In this document: positions 27,339 to 35,679 of the stretch, one piece after another
Numbering within the stretch: position 1 is the stretch's first letter
Layout of the letters: each line of letters begins with the position of its first letter
Assembly: GCF_008370645.1 (NCBI RefSeq)
Contig: NZ_VTZN01000004.1
Span: 1 to 64,000, forward strand
DNA length: 64,000 nt
Direction: 5' to 3'
DNA from: Mycobacterium simiae
Lineage (GTDB): Bacteria; Actinomycetota; Actinomycetes; Mycobacteriales; Mycobacteriaceae
Program-made: the position numbers and the translations under genes
Notes under the pieces: generated by a model
Told to the model about the DNA's origin: nothing
Databases searched by the model: none
The model's input: the letters and a program-made list of their open reading frames with translations, nothing else

Positions 27339-29254
27339 TACGGTCTCCGTCCTGGATGGTCGGCCAACTCTTCGTCGGTGTAGTACTTCTCCAGTTCGGA
27401 AATGTCGAAGAGCTCCAGCAGGTCCGAGCGCATGGGCACCTGCGGCTGGCGGGTGATGGTGATGTGGGCACCGTCGCTGGCGTGGTCTGCGGCGCGGCAC
27501 ACCAGCAAGGTGTTGCGCCAGTTGGCTTCCATGCTGGGATGGTCGTCGCGGGTGTGGCCGCCGCGGCTCTCGGTGCGTTCCGATGCGGCCCGGGCCACGC
27601 ACTCGCTCACCATCAGCATGTTGCGCAGGTCGATGGCCAGGTTCCAGCCCGGGTTGTACTGGCGATTCCCCTCGACCTGCACGTTCTCGTATCGCTTCCA
27701 CAGCTCGTCGAGCAGGGTCAGCGCCTTGGTGATCTCGTCGGCATTGCGGATGATGCCGACCAGGTCGTTCATCACAAACTGCAGGTCCATCTGCAGCGCG
27801 TACGGGTTCTCCGGTGCCGAACCGCCGGTTGGCCCTTCGAAAGGCTTCAGCGCTTGCTGGGCCGCAGTGTCGACCGCCTGGGGTGAGACGGTCGGACGGC
27901 TGCTCAACGCCCGCACGTAGTCGGCGGCGCCCAGGCCGGCCCGGCGTCCGAAAACCAGCAGATCAGAAAGTGAGTTGCCGCCCAGCCGGTTGGAGCCGTG
28001 CATACCACCGGAGCACTCCCCAGCGGCGAACAGCCCGGCAACCGTGGCCGCACCGGTGTCGGCGTCGACCTCGACACCGCCCATCACGTAGTGGCAGGTC
28101 GGCCCGACTTCCATTGGTTCTTTGGTGATGTCGACTCCGGCCAGCTCCATGAACTGGTGGTACATCGACGGCAGTCGGCGTTTGATCTCCTCGGGCGTCA
28201 GCCGGGATGCGATATCGAGGTAGACGCCGCCATGCGGGGTGCCCCGGCCGGCTTTGACCTCGGAGTTGATCGCGCGCGCGACCTCGTCGCGGGGTAGCAG
28301 GTCCGGGGTGCGGCGGGCCGAGTCGTTGTCCTTGAGCCAATGGTCGGCTTCTTGCTCGGTTTCGGCGTACTGGCCTTTGAACACCAGCGGGATGTAGTCG
28401 AACATGAAGCGCTTGCCGGCGGAGTTTATTAACACCCCGCCGTCACCGCGTACACCCTCGGTGACGAGGATTCCTTTTACGCTGGGCGGCCACACCATGC
28501 CGGTCGGGTGGAACTGGACAAACTCCATGTTGATCAGAGACGCGCCGGCCCGGAGCGCCAGCGCGTGCCCGTCGCCGGTGTACTCCCATGAGTTGGAGGT
28601 CACCTTGAACGATTTGCCGATGCCGCCGGTGGCCAACACCACCGCCGGGGCCTCGAACAAGATGAAGCGGCCGCTTTCCCGCCAGTACCCGAATGCGCCA
28701 GCGATGGCGTCTTGGTCTTTGAGCAGCTCGGTGATGGTGCATTCAGCGAACACCTTGATCCGTGCCTCGTAGTCGCCGAGTTCGGCGTAGTCCTGCTGCT
28801 GCAGCGAGACGATTTTTTGCTGCATGGTGCGGATCAGCTCCAGGCCGGTGCGGTCGCCGACGTGTGCTAGCCGCGGATAGGTGTGCCCGCCGAAGTTGCG
28901 CTGGCTGATCTTGCCGTCTTGGGTGCGATCGAACAGTGCGCCGTAGGTCTCCAGCTCCCAGACTCGGTCCGGCGCTTCCTTGGCATGCAATTCGGCCATG
29001 CGCCAGTTGTTCAGGAATTTCCCACCGCGCATAGTGTCGCCAAAGTGGGTTTTCCAATTGTCTTTCGGGTTGGTGTTGCCCATCGCAGCCGCGCAACCGC
29101 CCTCGGCCATCACCGTGTGGGCTTTGCCGAACAGCGATTTGCACACCACCGCGACCTTCAAACCCCGTTCGCGCGCTTCGATGACTGCGCGCAAGCCTGC
29201 GCCGCCGGCACCGATCACCACTACGTCGTAGGAGTGCCGCTCGACCTCAACCAT
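27338..29254 (-). CDS. sdhA: Succinate dehydrogenase flavoprotein subunit
   Basis: A 638-residue flavoprotein matching Rv0248c. The FAD Rossmann motif is VVVIGAGGAGLRAVIEA. The covalent-flavin His lies in GKAHTVMAEGGCAAAMGN. Substrate-binding residues are in NMEFVQFHPTGM and HGSNRLGGNSLSDLLVFGRR. It oxidises succinate to fumarate in the cytoplasmic face of the membrane-bound complex. It follows the membrane anchor gene by 35 bases and precedes sdhB with a one-base overlap. Confidence 0.94.
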   Translation of the reverse strand: MVEVERHSYDVVVIGAGGAGLRAVIEARERGLKVAVVCKSLFGKAHTVMAEGGCAAAMGNTNPKDNWKTHFGDTMRGGKFLNNWRMAELHAKEAPDRVWELETYGALFDRTQDGKISQRNFGGHTYPRLAHVGDRTGLELIRTMQQKIVSLQQQDYAELGDYEARIKVFAECTITELLKDQDAIAGAFGYWRESGRFILFEAPAVVLATGGIGKSFKVTSNSWEYTGDGHALALRAGASLINMEFVQFHPTGMVWPPSVKGILVTEGVRGDGGVLINSAGKRFMFDYIPLVFKGQYAETEQEADHWLKDNDSARRTPDLLPRDEVARAINSEVKAGRGTPHGGVYLDIASRLTPEEIKRRLPSMYHQFMELAGVDITKEPMEVGPTCHYVMGGVEVDADTGAATVAGLFAAGECSGGMHGSNRLGGNSLSDLLVFGRRAGLGAADYVRALSSRPTVSPQAVDTAAQQALKPFEGPTGGSAPENPYALQMDLQFVMNDLVGIIRNADEITKALTLLDELWKRYENVQVEGNRQYNPGWNLAIDLRNMLMVSECVARAASERTESRGGHTRDDHPSMEANWRNTLLVCRAADHASDGAHITITRQPQVPMRSDLLELFDISELEKYYTDEELADHPGRRP

Positions 29255-29289
29255 AAAACCTCGCTCAGCTTCTATTTCTCAATGGCTTG

Positions 29290-30111
29290 TCAGCCAACAA
29301 ATCTCAAGTCCGTGATGGCGCCGGTGGACACCAGCATGATGTAGAAATCGGTGAGCGACAGGGTGCCCAGGGTGATCCACGCGAACATCATGTGCCGAGT
29401 ATTGAGCGTGCTGACCTGAGTCCAGATCCAGTACCGCACTGGGTGCTTGGAGAAATGCTTGAGCCGGCCACCGGTCGCGTGCCGACACGAATGGCAGGAA
29501 ACGGTGTAGGCCCACAGCAATAGCACATTGGTTACCAAAATGACGTTGCCCAAACCGAAGCCGAAGCCGGACGGTGAGTGGAACGCCGTGATCGCGTCAT
29601 AGGTATTGATCACCGACACAACTACGGCAACGTAGAAGAAGTACCGGTGGCTGTTCTGAATGATCAGCGGAAACCTGGTTTCGCCGGTGTAGTGCGCGCG
29701 TGGTTCCGGTACCGCGCAACTGGTCGGTGATTGCCACACCGACCGGTAATAGGCCTTGCGGTAGTAGTAGCAGGTCAGCCGGAAACCGAGCAGGAATGGT
29801 AAAACCAGACTTCCCAATGGAATCCACCATGGGAAGTGACCAAACCAGACGCCGAGGTGGCTTGCCCCGGGCTCACAGGACGCACTGACGCACGGAGAGT
29901 AGAACGGTGTCAAGTAATGGTATTTCGCTACCCAGTAGCCGCTGCCCCAAAATGCCCGGGTGGTCGCATAGACGATGAACGCCAAGAAGCCGAGGTTGGT
30001 AACAAGCGGTGCCCACCACCAATTGTCGGTGCGCAGCGTCCGCTCAGGGATTCTCGCCCTGGCAGCCGAGAAAACGCCGGTACCAGGACGGTTCGCCGTG
30101 GGTGCGCTCAT
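29290..30111 (-). CDS. Succinate dehydrogenase membrane anchor
   Basis: A 273-residue membrane protein matching Rv0249c and first gene of the sdh operon. It has about five hydrophobic helices, for example WWAPLVTNLGFLAFIVYATT, WWIPLGSLVLPFLLGFRLTC and YFFYVAVVVSVINTYDAITA. Conserved His residues in SCHSCRHATGG and HMMFAWITLG are candidates for heme or quinone binding. A GAGGAC ribosome-like site lies upstream of ATG 30111. It anchors SdhAB and passes electrons to menaquinone. Confidence 0.88.
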   Translation of the reverse strand: MSAPTANRPGTGVFSAARARIPERTLRTDNWWWAPLVTNLGFLAFIVYATTRAFWGSGYWVAKYHYLTPFYSPCVSASCEPGASHLGVWFGHFPWWIPLGSLVLPFLLGFRLTCYYYRKAYYRSVWQSPTSCAVPEPRAHYTGETRFPLIIQNSHRYFFYVAVVVSVINTYDAITAFHSPSGFGFGLGNVILVTNVLLLWAYTVSCHSCRHATGGRLKHFSKHPVRYWIWTQVSTLNTRHMMFAWITLGTLSLTDFYIMLVSTGAITDLRFVG

Positions 30112-30189
30112 CAGGTGTAGTCCTCTTCGAGTGGTATCTCGTCGAAGGGTACACAGATAGAGGACCCTCTTTTCGGCCGGGCTTGGTTG

Positions 30190-30486
30190 TCAGAATCGGC
30201 TGTGACCCCCAACACCTTCGTCGTCCACGTCCCGCCAGAAATCGCGGTCGTAGTCGGTGTCGGGGATGGCAATTTTCTCGCCGGCGTACTGAACGGTGGC
30301 GCGATCCAAATCCAATTCCGAGACGTCGGTGTCGAGTAATTGGATGTCGGTGAGGATTCGGTCGGCGTCAATGACGATGCGGCGCATGGCCGGATCCTCG
30401 CCATATCGCGACTTCAATAAGGTCACGCACCGCCGCAAGCCACCGATGAGGTCGTGCAGTTCGGCGATTTCAGCGGAGGCGGACAA
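30190..30486 (-). CDS. Conserved small protein (Rv0250c-like)
   Basis: A small acidic helical protein: AEIAELHDLIGGLRRCVTLL then KSRYGEDPAMRRIVIDADRI and a C-terminal DTDYDRDFWRDVDDEGVGG. It matches Rv0250c (97 residues). The TTG at 30486 with GGGAG about seven bases upstream gives 98 residues; in-frame GTG and ATG codons upstream (ATG 30546) are alternatives, and homology begins near ALSASAEIAEL. It lies 78 bases upstream of the sdh anchor gene on the same strand and downstream of hsp20. No domain of known function is recognised. Confidence 0.75.
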   Translation of the reverse strand: MSASAEIAELHDLIGGLRRCVTLLKSRYGEDPAMRRIVIDADRILTDIQLLDTDVSELDLDRATVQYAGEKIAIPDTDYDRDFWRDVDDEGVGGHSRF

Positions 30487-30742
30487 CGTGAACTCCCTGG
30501 GGACGATGGTGTTACGGATCACAGTACGCCCCTCGATAGTATCCATAGTCTGAGCCAGCCGTCGCACAACGGAAGTCTCAATGCGCCTCGAAGCGGCGCA
30601 CAGCATCTGGGCGCAACGTGCGCGGGCCTCGTAGGAGCTGCGCCAACCCGGCACTCCCGTCGGCCTGTCGACGGTTGCACACCGCACTGTCTAGCCGGCC
30701 AGCAAACTGTTGGTCCGTGGCAGCTGGCCGATGTGCTGGGCA

Positions 30743-30772
30743 ATCCGGCGGAGCCAAACGGCCCCGCCGGAT
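30743..30772 (-). terminator. Hairpin downstream of hsp20
   Basis: ATCCGGCGG (30743-30751) and CCGCCGGAT (30764-30772) form a perfect 9-bp stem with a 12-base loop, 17 bases past the hsp20 stop. There is no T-tract, which is common for mycobacterial terminators. The rest of the 303-base gap to the Rv0250c-like gene (30487-30789) shows no gene I can support. Confidence 0.5.
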
Positions 30773-30789
30773 CGGCCCCAATCCAGGTG

Positions 30790-31230
30790 TTACGTGGTGA
30801 TTTCGATGCGCTGCGGCCGAGTCCCGGCGTAGGCACCGGCGACCCGCACAGTCAGCACGCCAGCGTCGTAGCAGGCCGTGATGGCCTCGCTGGTCACATG
30901 TGTCGGCAGCTGGAACGACCGGCGAAACGCCCCATACCGAATCTCGCGCAAGGTGCGGCCGTTCTTTTCTTCCGCGTGCTCGTCGCGGTGTTCGCCGTGG
31001 ACTACCAGGCGCCCGTGCTCGACCTCGACATTGACGTCCTTATCGACGTCAATACCGGGCAGTTCTAAACGCACTACCGCGTCGTCGCCGTCCTTGACGA
31101 TGTCTGCGGCCGGCCTAAATCCGCCGTCCGCTGGGCGATGCCAATCCGTTGCTGCGGCGGGACCGAAGAAATCCCGTAGCCACCGGTCAGTGTCCCAGGC
31201 CGGACGCGACCACAATGCGAGATTGCTCAT
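30790..31230 (-). CDS. hsp: Small heat-shock protein Hsp20 (Acr2-like)
   Basis: A 146-residue alpha-crystallin chaperone matching Rv0251c (Acr2/HrpA, about 159 residues; a short loop after HGRLVVHGEHRD is shorter here). The N-terminus MSNLALWSRPAWDTDRWLRD is family-specific. The crystallin domain spans about residues 42-138 with VVRLELPGIDVDKDVNVEVE and AITACYDAGVLTVRV. It binds unfolding proteins without ATP. In M. tuberculosis it is strongly induced by heat and oxidative stress under SigE/SigH and HspR. A GGAAC/GTT promoter pair lies upstream here. Confidence 0.93.
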   Translation of the reverse strand: MSNLALWSRPAWDTDRWLRDFFGPAAATDWHRPADGGFRPAADIVKDGDDAVVRLELPGIDVDKDVNVEVEHGRLVVHGEHRDEHAEEKNGRTLREIRYGAFRRSFQLPTHVTSEAITACYDAGVLTVRVAGAYAGTRPQRIEITT

Positions 31231-31296
31231 GGATGACTCCTTATGCTTCCTTGTGAGTTAGCTGTGTCCGGCGCTTTGCCGGTCGCTACCACTAAG

Positions 31297-31323
31297 AACA
31301 TGAGTCGATCACGCTAAAGTTCC
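31297..31323 (-). promoter_or_regulatory. SigE/SigH-type promoter of hsp20
   Basis: On the minus strand GGAAC (31323-31319) and GTT (31299-31297) are separated by 19 bases, the elements of SigH/SigE-dependent promoters in mycobacteria, about 70 bases upstream of hsp20. I looked for the HspR inverted repeat (CTTGAGT...ACTCAAG) and see only weak half-matches (CTTGTGAGT near 31250). Confidence 0.5.
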
Positions 31324-31444
31324 ACCTGCGAGTTCGCCGATGGCGAACAGCGTCACCGCAGGTTGTTGCCAGGTGTGAGCACAGCGTCATCGGGGTGTCA
31401 CATTCTGCGCTGCTGCGGTAATTTCATGCCCTTAACCTGCATTC

Positions 31445-34045
31445 ATGGCTTCGTTAGATGGCCGAGCCGGCAATACCCGCGCGCGCGAGGCGCGGCGCCA
31501 CGTCGTCGTGGTGGGACACGGTATGGTCGGGCACCGGCTGGTCGAGGCCCTGCGGGCCCGTGACACCGACGGCTGCTGGCGGATCACGGTGCTTGGCGAG
31601 GAAGCGGATGCGGCCTATGACCGGGTGGGCCTGACGTCTTACACCGAAAGCTGGGACCGCGGGCTGCTCGCCTTGCCCGGCAACGAGTACGACGGCGACG
31701 AGCGGGTTCGGCTGCTGCTTAACACGCGGGTGACCGAGATCCACCGCGCCACCAAGTCGGTGCTCACCGCCGATGGACAACGGCACAGCTACGACGCCCT
31801 GGTGCTGGCTACCGGGTCGTACGCCTTCGTCCCGCCGGTGCCCGGTCACGATCTGCCGCAGTGCCACGTCTACCGGACGCTTGACGACCTCGACGCCATT
31901 CGCGCATGCGCCCAGCAGACGCTGGAGGCCGGTCATACCGGGGCCGGGGTAGTCATCGGTGGCGGCCTACTGGGCCTCGAAGCGGCCAATGCATTGCGCG
32001 AGTTCGGGTTGCAGACCCATGTGGTCGAGATGATGCCGCGCCTGATGGCCCAACAGATCGATGAGGCCGGGGGGGCGCTGCTGGCCAGGATGATCGCCGA
32101 CCTCGGGATTGCCATCCATGTTGACACCGGCACCGAATCGGTTGAGCCGATTGAGCATTCGGATGGTACAGCGTCGCTGCGCGTAACCCTGACCGGCGGC
32201 CTGGACAACGAGCGAGTGATCACCGCCGGCCTGGTTGTTTTCGCCGCTGGTATCCGTCCCCGCGACGAGTTGGCCAGGGCCGCGGGACTGGCCATCGCTG
32301 AACGAGGCGGCGTGCTGACCGACTTGTCCTGCCGGACAAGTGATCCTGACATCTACGCCGTCGGGGAGGTAGCCGCGATCGAGGGGCGGTGCTACGGCCT
32401 GGTTGGACCCGGGTACACCAGCGCCGAGGTGGTGGCCGACCGGCTGTTGGGCGGCGCCGCGGAATTTCCCGAAGCTGACCTGTCGACCAAACTCAAGCTG
32501 CTCGGGGTCGACGTCGCCAGCTTCGGGGACGCAATGGGGGCCACCGCGGATTGCCTCGAGGTCGTCATCAATGACGCGGTCAAACGTACCTATGCCAAGC
32601 TGGTGCTCTCTGATGACGCCAAGAAGCTGCTGGGCGGCGTACTGGTGGGTGACGCCTCGTCGTACGGGGTTTTGCGGCCCATGGTCGGCAGCGAGCTGCC
32701 GGGGGATCCGCTGGCGCTGATCGCGCCGGCCGGGTCCGGCGATGGCGCAGGCGCGTTGGGGGTTGGAGCGCTGCCAGATTCGGCGCAGATCTGCTCGTGC
32801 AACAACGTCACCAAGGGCGATTTGACGTGCGCGATCGCCGATGGTTGCGCCGATGTGCCCGCTCTCAAGGCGTCCACCGCGGCCGGCACGTCGTGCGGGT
32901 CCTGCGTGCCGCTGCTCAAGCAGCTGCTGGAAGCCGAGGGTGTGGAGCAGTCCACGGCCCTGTGCGAGCATTTCAGCCAGTCGCGGGCGGAGCTTTTTGA
33001 AATCATCTCGGCCACCGAAATTCGGACTTTCTCCGGCCTGCTGCAGCGCTTCGGCCGCGGAATGGGTTGCGACATCTGCAAACCCGTTGTCGCCTCTATC
33101 CTGGCGTCCACCGGGTCCGACCACATTCTGGACGGCGAGCAAGCCGCACTGCAGGACTCCAACGACCACTTCCTGGCCAACATCCAAAAGAACGGCAGCT
33201 ATTCAGTGGTGCCGAGAGTGCCAGGCGGCGACATCAAGCCCGAGCATTTGATTCTGATCGGGCAGATCGCGCAGGAATTCGGGCTCTACACCAAGATCAC
33301 CGGCGGCCAGCGGATCGACATGTTCGGTGCCCGGGTGGATCAGCTGCCGGCAATCTGGAAGCGGCTGGTCGACGCCGGCATGGAGTCCGGCCACGCCTAC
33401 GGCAAGGCGCTGCGCACGGTGAAGAGCTGTGTGGGCAGCGACTGGTGCCGATACGGACAGCAGGATTCGGTGCAGCTAGCGATCGACCTGGAGCTGCGCT
33501 ACCGCGGCCTGCGCGCACCGCACAAGATCAAGCTGGGCGTCTCGGGTTGTGCGCGGGAGTGCGCCGAGGCGCGCGGCAAGGACGTCGGCGTCATCGCCAC
33601 TGAAAAGGGCTGGAACCTGTATGTGGGTGGCAATGGCGGCATGATGCCCAAGCATGCCCAGCTGCTGGCGAGCGACCTCGACACCGCGACGTTGGTCTGC
33701 TACATCGACCGGTTCCTCATGTACTACATCCGCACCGCCGACCGGCTGCAACGCACCGCGCCCTGGGTGGAATCCCGTGGGCTCGATCACGTCCGCGAGG
33801 TCGTCTGCCACGACTCGCTCGGTCTCGCTGAAGAATTTGAGGCGGCCATGGAAAGGCACGTCGCGAACTACCAGTGCGAATGGAAGGGGGTGCTCGAGGA
33901 CCCGGAGAAGCTGTCCCGGTTTGTCTCCTTTGTCAACGCCCCGGGAGCTGTCGATTCGACGGTGGCATTCACCGAGCGCGCCGGGCGCAAAGTGCCCGTG
34001 CCCATTGGCATTCCGCGGGTACGTTCAGAGTCAGGGAGGGAATGA
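31445..34045 (+). CDS. nirB: Assimilatory nitrite reductase large subunit NirB
   Basis: An 866-residue enzyme matching Rv0252 (853). Domains in order: FAD/NAD(P)H oxidoreductase (HVVVVGHGMVGHRLVEAL, then GVVIGGGLLGLEAANALREF); a BFD-type [2Fe-2S] module around residue 440 (CSCNNVTKGDLTCAI, CGSCVPLLKQ); a second Cys-rich stretch (GCDICKPVVASIL); and the nitrite/sulfite reductase ferredoxin-like and siroheme/[4Fe-4S] region with SCVGSDWCRYG and SGCARECAEARGKD. It reduces nitrite to ammonia with NAD(P)H, using siroheme. The stop overlaps nirD by one base. No strong ribosome site precedes ATG 31445; the message may be nearly leaderless. Siroheme-related genes lie just downstream on the other strand. 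Confidence 0.95.
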   Translation: MASLDGRAGNTRAREARRHVVVVGHGMVGHRLVEALRARDTDGCWRITVLGEEADAAYDRVGLTSYTESWDRGLLALPGNEYDGDERVRLLLNTRVTEIHRATKSVLTADGQRHSYDALVLATGSYAFVPPVPGHDLPQCHVYRTLDDLDAIRACAQQTLEAGHTGAGVVIGGGLLGLEAANALREFGLQTHVVEMMPRLMAQQIDEAGGALLARMIADLGIAIHVDTGTESVEPIEHSDGTASLRVTLTGGLDNERVITAGLVVFAAGIRPRDELARAAGLAIAERGGVLTDLSCRTSDPDIYAVGEVAAIEGRCYGLVGPGYTSAEVVADRLLGGAAEFPEADLSTKLKLLGVDVASFGDAMGATADCLEVVINDAVKRTYAKLVLSDDAKKLLGGVLVGDASSYGVLRPMVGSELPGDPLALIAPAGSGDGAGALGVGALPDSAQICSCNNVTKGDLTCAIADGCADVPALKASTAAGTSCGSCVPLLKQLLEAEGVEQSTALCEHFSQSRAELFEIISATEIRTFSGLLQRFGRGMGCDICKPVVASILASTGSDHILDGEQAALQDSNDHFLANIQKNGSYSVVPRVPGGDIKPEHLILIGQIAQEFGLYTKITGGQRIDMFGARVDQLPAIWKRLVDAGMESGHAYGKALRTVKSCVGSDWCRYGQQDSVQLAIDLELRYRGLRAPHKIKLGVSGCARECAEARGKDVGVIATEKGWNLYVGGNGGMMPKHAQLLASDLDTATLVCYIDRFLMYYIRTADRLQRTAPWVESRGLDHVREVVCHDSLGLAEEFEAAMERHVANYQCEWKGVLEDPEKLSRFVSFVNAPGAVDSTVAFTERAGRKVPVPIGIPRVRSESGRE

Positions 34046-34401
34046 TGACACTTCTTAACGACATTGCGGTGTGGACCACCGCGTGCCCATACGACCACCT
34101 CATTCCGGGGCGTGGTGTCGGTGTGCTGCTCGACGACGGTAGTCAGGCGGCGCTGTTCCGGCTCGATGACGGCTCGGTGCGAGCGGTCGGTAACGTCGAC
34201 CCGTTCTCCGGCGCCGCGGTGATGTCGCGCGGCCTCGTGGGCGATCGCGGCGGGCGCGTCACCGTCCAATCGCCGATCCACAAGCAAGCTTTCGCACTCG
34301 ACGACGGTCGCTGCTTGGACGACCCGCGCGTGTCGGTGCCGGTGTACCCCGCCCGGGTGACACCCGAAGGCCACATCCAAGTCGCCCGGATCGCGGCCTG
34401 A
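34045..34401 (+). CDS. nirD: Nitrite reductase small subunit NirD
   Basis: A 118-residue Rieske-fold subunit matching Rv0253. It starts TLLNDIAVWTTACPYDHLIP and keeps the NirD fold (ALFRLDDGSVRAVGNVDPFS, VQSPIHKQAFALDDGRCLDD). It has no C-x-H...C-x2-H set, so it does not bind a Rieske cluster, as is usual for NirD. ATG 34045 overlaps the nirB stop (TGATG), with GGGAGGG four bases upstream; ATG 34042 is possible but too close. It stabilises and assists NirB. Confidence 0.92.
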   Translation: MTLLNDIAVWTTACPYDHLIPGRGVGVLLDDGSQAALFRLDDGSVRAVGNVDPFSGAAVMSRGLVGDRGGRVTVQSPIHKQAFALDDGRCLDDPRVSVPVYPARVTPEGHIQVARIAA

Positions 34402-34408
34402 ATCTCGG

Positions 34409-34867
34409 CTACTGACCCCGGCTGATATCACCGACGAGGTAGCGCTGCATCGTCGGGCCGATGGCGTCGACCAGCGCCTCCACCGACATCGAGTGCAGCG
34501 GTTCGGAGCGGACCCCGTACCGCATGATGCCCAGGCCAACCAGTTGGGAAGCGCAGAGCGAAGCCCGGACGGCGACCTTGTCGGCGCCCAGCATCTTGAG
34601 CAGCGGATTAAAGACCGGGCCGACGAACATCGACTGCACGATTTCGGCGGTCTTGGCCAGCCCGGTGGATGCCACGGCACTGGCGGCAAAGGGGCCGCCG
34701 CCGGCCGCGTCCCAGGTGGTAATCAGCAGGTAAAGAGTCCGCCGGCCCACCTGGTTGACGCTTCCGGTCACGATGTTGTCGATGAAGTCCGGTGTGCTGA
34801 ATGGCAGCCGCAGCATCTTCGCTACCGGGTCGAGGAGCCCGCGTGAGGGCTCCTGATGACGGGCCAT
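34409..34867 (-). CDS. TetR C-terminal-domain-like protein without HTH (Rv0258c-like)
   Basis: A 152-residue helical protein corresponding to Rv0258c (151). The body resembles the C-terminal effector domain of TetR regulators (LRLPFSTPDFIDNIVTGSVN, LGADKVAVRASLCASQLVGL, IMRYGVRSEPLHSMSVEALV and AIGPTMQRYLVGD). There is no N-terminal helix-turn-helix, and the DNA upstream of ATG 34867 does not encode one in any frame I can see. It may be a stand-alone ligand-binding or dimerising decoy, or a domain remnant that is still conserved. It is convergent with nirD, seven bases apart. Confidence 0.7.
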   Translation of the reverse strand: MARHQEPSRGLLDPVAKMLRLPFSTPDFIDNIVTGSVNQVGRRTLYLLITTWDAAGGGPFAASAVASTGLAKTAEIVQSMFVGPVFNPLLKMLGADKVAVRASLCASQLVGLGIMRYGVRSEPLHSMSVEALVDAIGPTMQRYLVGDISRGQ

Positions 34868-34947
34868 GCTGCCAGGATTGCCTGGATGTGATCAAAGTTC
34901 AAGCGTGCGTTACCGCGGCGAGCCTTGCGGCAAGACCTCATTGGCGC

Positions 34948-35679
34948 CTACTTCGGCATGTGTTGCATTTGTCGGCTGCCGAAGCGACACGGCATTGCGC
35001 GGCGGAAACGCTGTGCAATCAGTTGCGCCAACCCCGGATGGTCGCCCAACGGCGGGGTCACCAGATCGGCGCCGCTGGCGCGCAGCCGTTCTTGAAACAG
35101 GCCTTCGGCTAGCAGATAGGAGACGACCACGACACGGCGCGCACCGCGGCGGCGAGCGCGGGCAACGGCCGCGCGTACATCGGGGCGACCGGTGGCCGCG
35201 AATGCCAGCTGAACGTGCGATCCGATGAGCGCGGACAAACGCGCCCGAGCGGCGTGCAGGTCGGCCAACGCACGGTGATCGGATGTTCCCGCAGCTGCTA
35301 ATACTACTGAATCTTCAGGGCGCCAACCGGATTCGACCAGCTGCCGGGCGAGGATTCTGGTGATTTGCCGGCTTGGCCCCAACGCCGGCGTGACGGTGAC
35401 GTGAGGGTGGCCGCTGGCCGCGACATGAGCAGGCAGATCGCAGCGGACATGGTATCCCCGAGACAGGAAGGCGGGCACCACGATTGCGGGTTGTGCAGAT
35501 TGGGCTGGGGAAAGCTGCGGCAGCCGGGCGAGTACTTCGCTGGGCGTGGGACCCAGCACGTCGACGAATGCGACGTGCACTGTCTGGTCGACCAGCGCGC
35601 TGACTTGCGCCGCGAGGTCGCCGATCATGGCGACGCCGCCGGGTCTGCGGGTACCGTGGGCCGTCAGAATTAGACTCAT
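34948..35679 (-). CDS. CbiX/SirB-like chelatase (Rv0259c-like)
   Basis: A 243-residue protein with two CbiX halves. The N-terminal active-site His is in MSLILTAHGTRRPGG; a second repeat has EDSVVLAAAGTSDHRALADL. AFLSRGYHVRCDLPAHVA contains the other metal-site His. The family inserts Fe2+ into sirohydrochlorin (siroheme) or Co2+ (cobalamin). Its start overlaps the HemD-like gene (35676-35679, ATGA). With nirB on the opposite strand, siroheme supply for nitrite reductase is the likely job. The length matches Rv0259c (247). Metal specificity cannot be read from the sequence. Confidence 0.85.
   Translation of the reverse strand: MSLILTAHGTRRPGGVAMIGDLAAQVSALVDQTVHVAFVDVLGPTPSEVLARLPQLSPAQSAQPAIVVPAFLSRGYHVRCDLPAHVAASGHPHVTVTPALGPSRQITRILARQLVESGWRPEDSVVLAAAGTSDHRALADLHAARARLSALIGSHVQLAFAATGRPDVRAAVARARRRGARRVVVVSYLLAEGLFQERLRASGADLVTPPLGDHPGLAQLIAQRFRRAMPCRFGSRQMQHMPK

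Noticed and set aside
30111-30404. 97-codon minus-strand frame of the same length as Rv0250c
   Set aside because: The real Rv0250c-like sequence (AELHDLIGGLRRCV) is in another frame ending at 30190; the length match is a coincidence.
31231-31330. HspR (HAIR) inverted repeat upstream of hsp20
   Set aside because: Only partial half-sites such as CTTGTGAGT; no paired CTTGAGT/ACTCAAG.
31967-33187. 406-codon minus-strand frame within nirB
   Set aside because: Antisense shadow of an intact nirB with all cofactor motifs; no family-like sequence.
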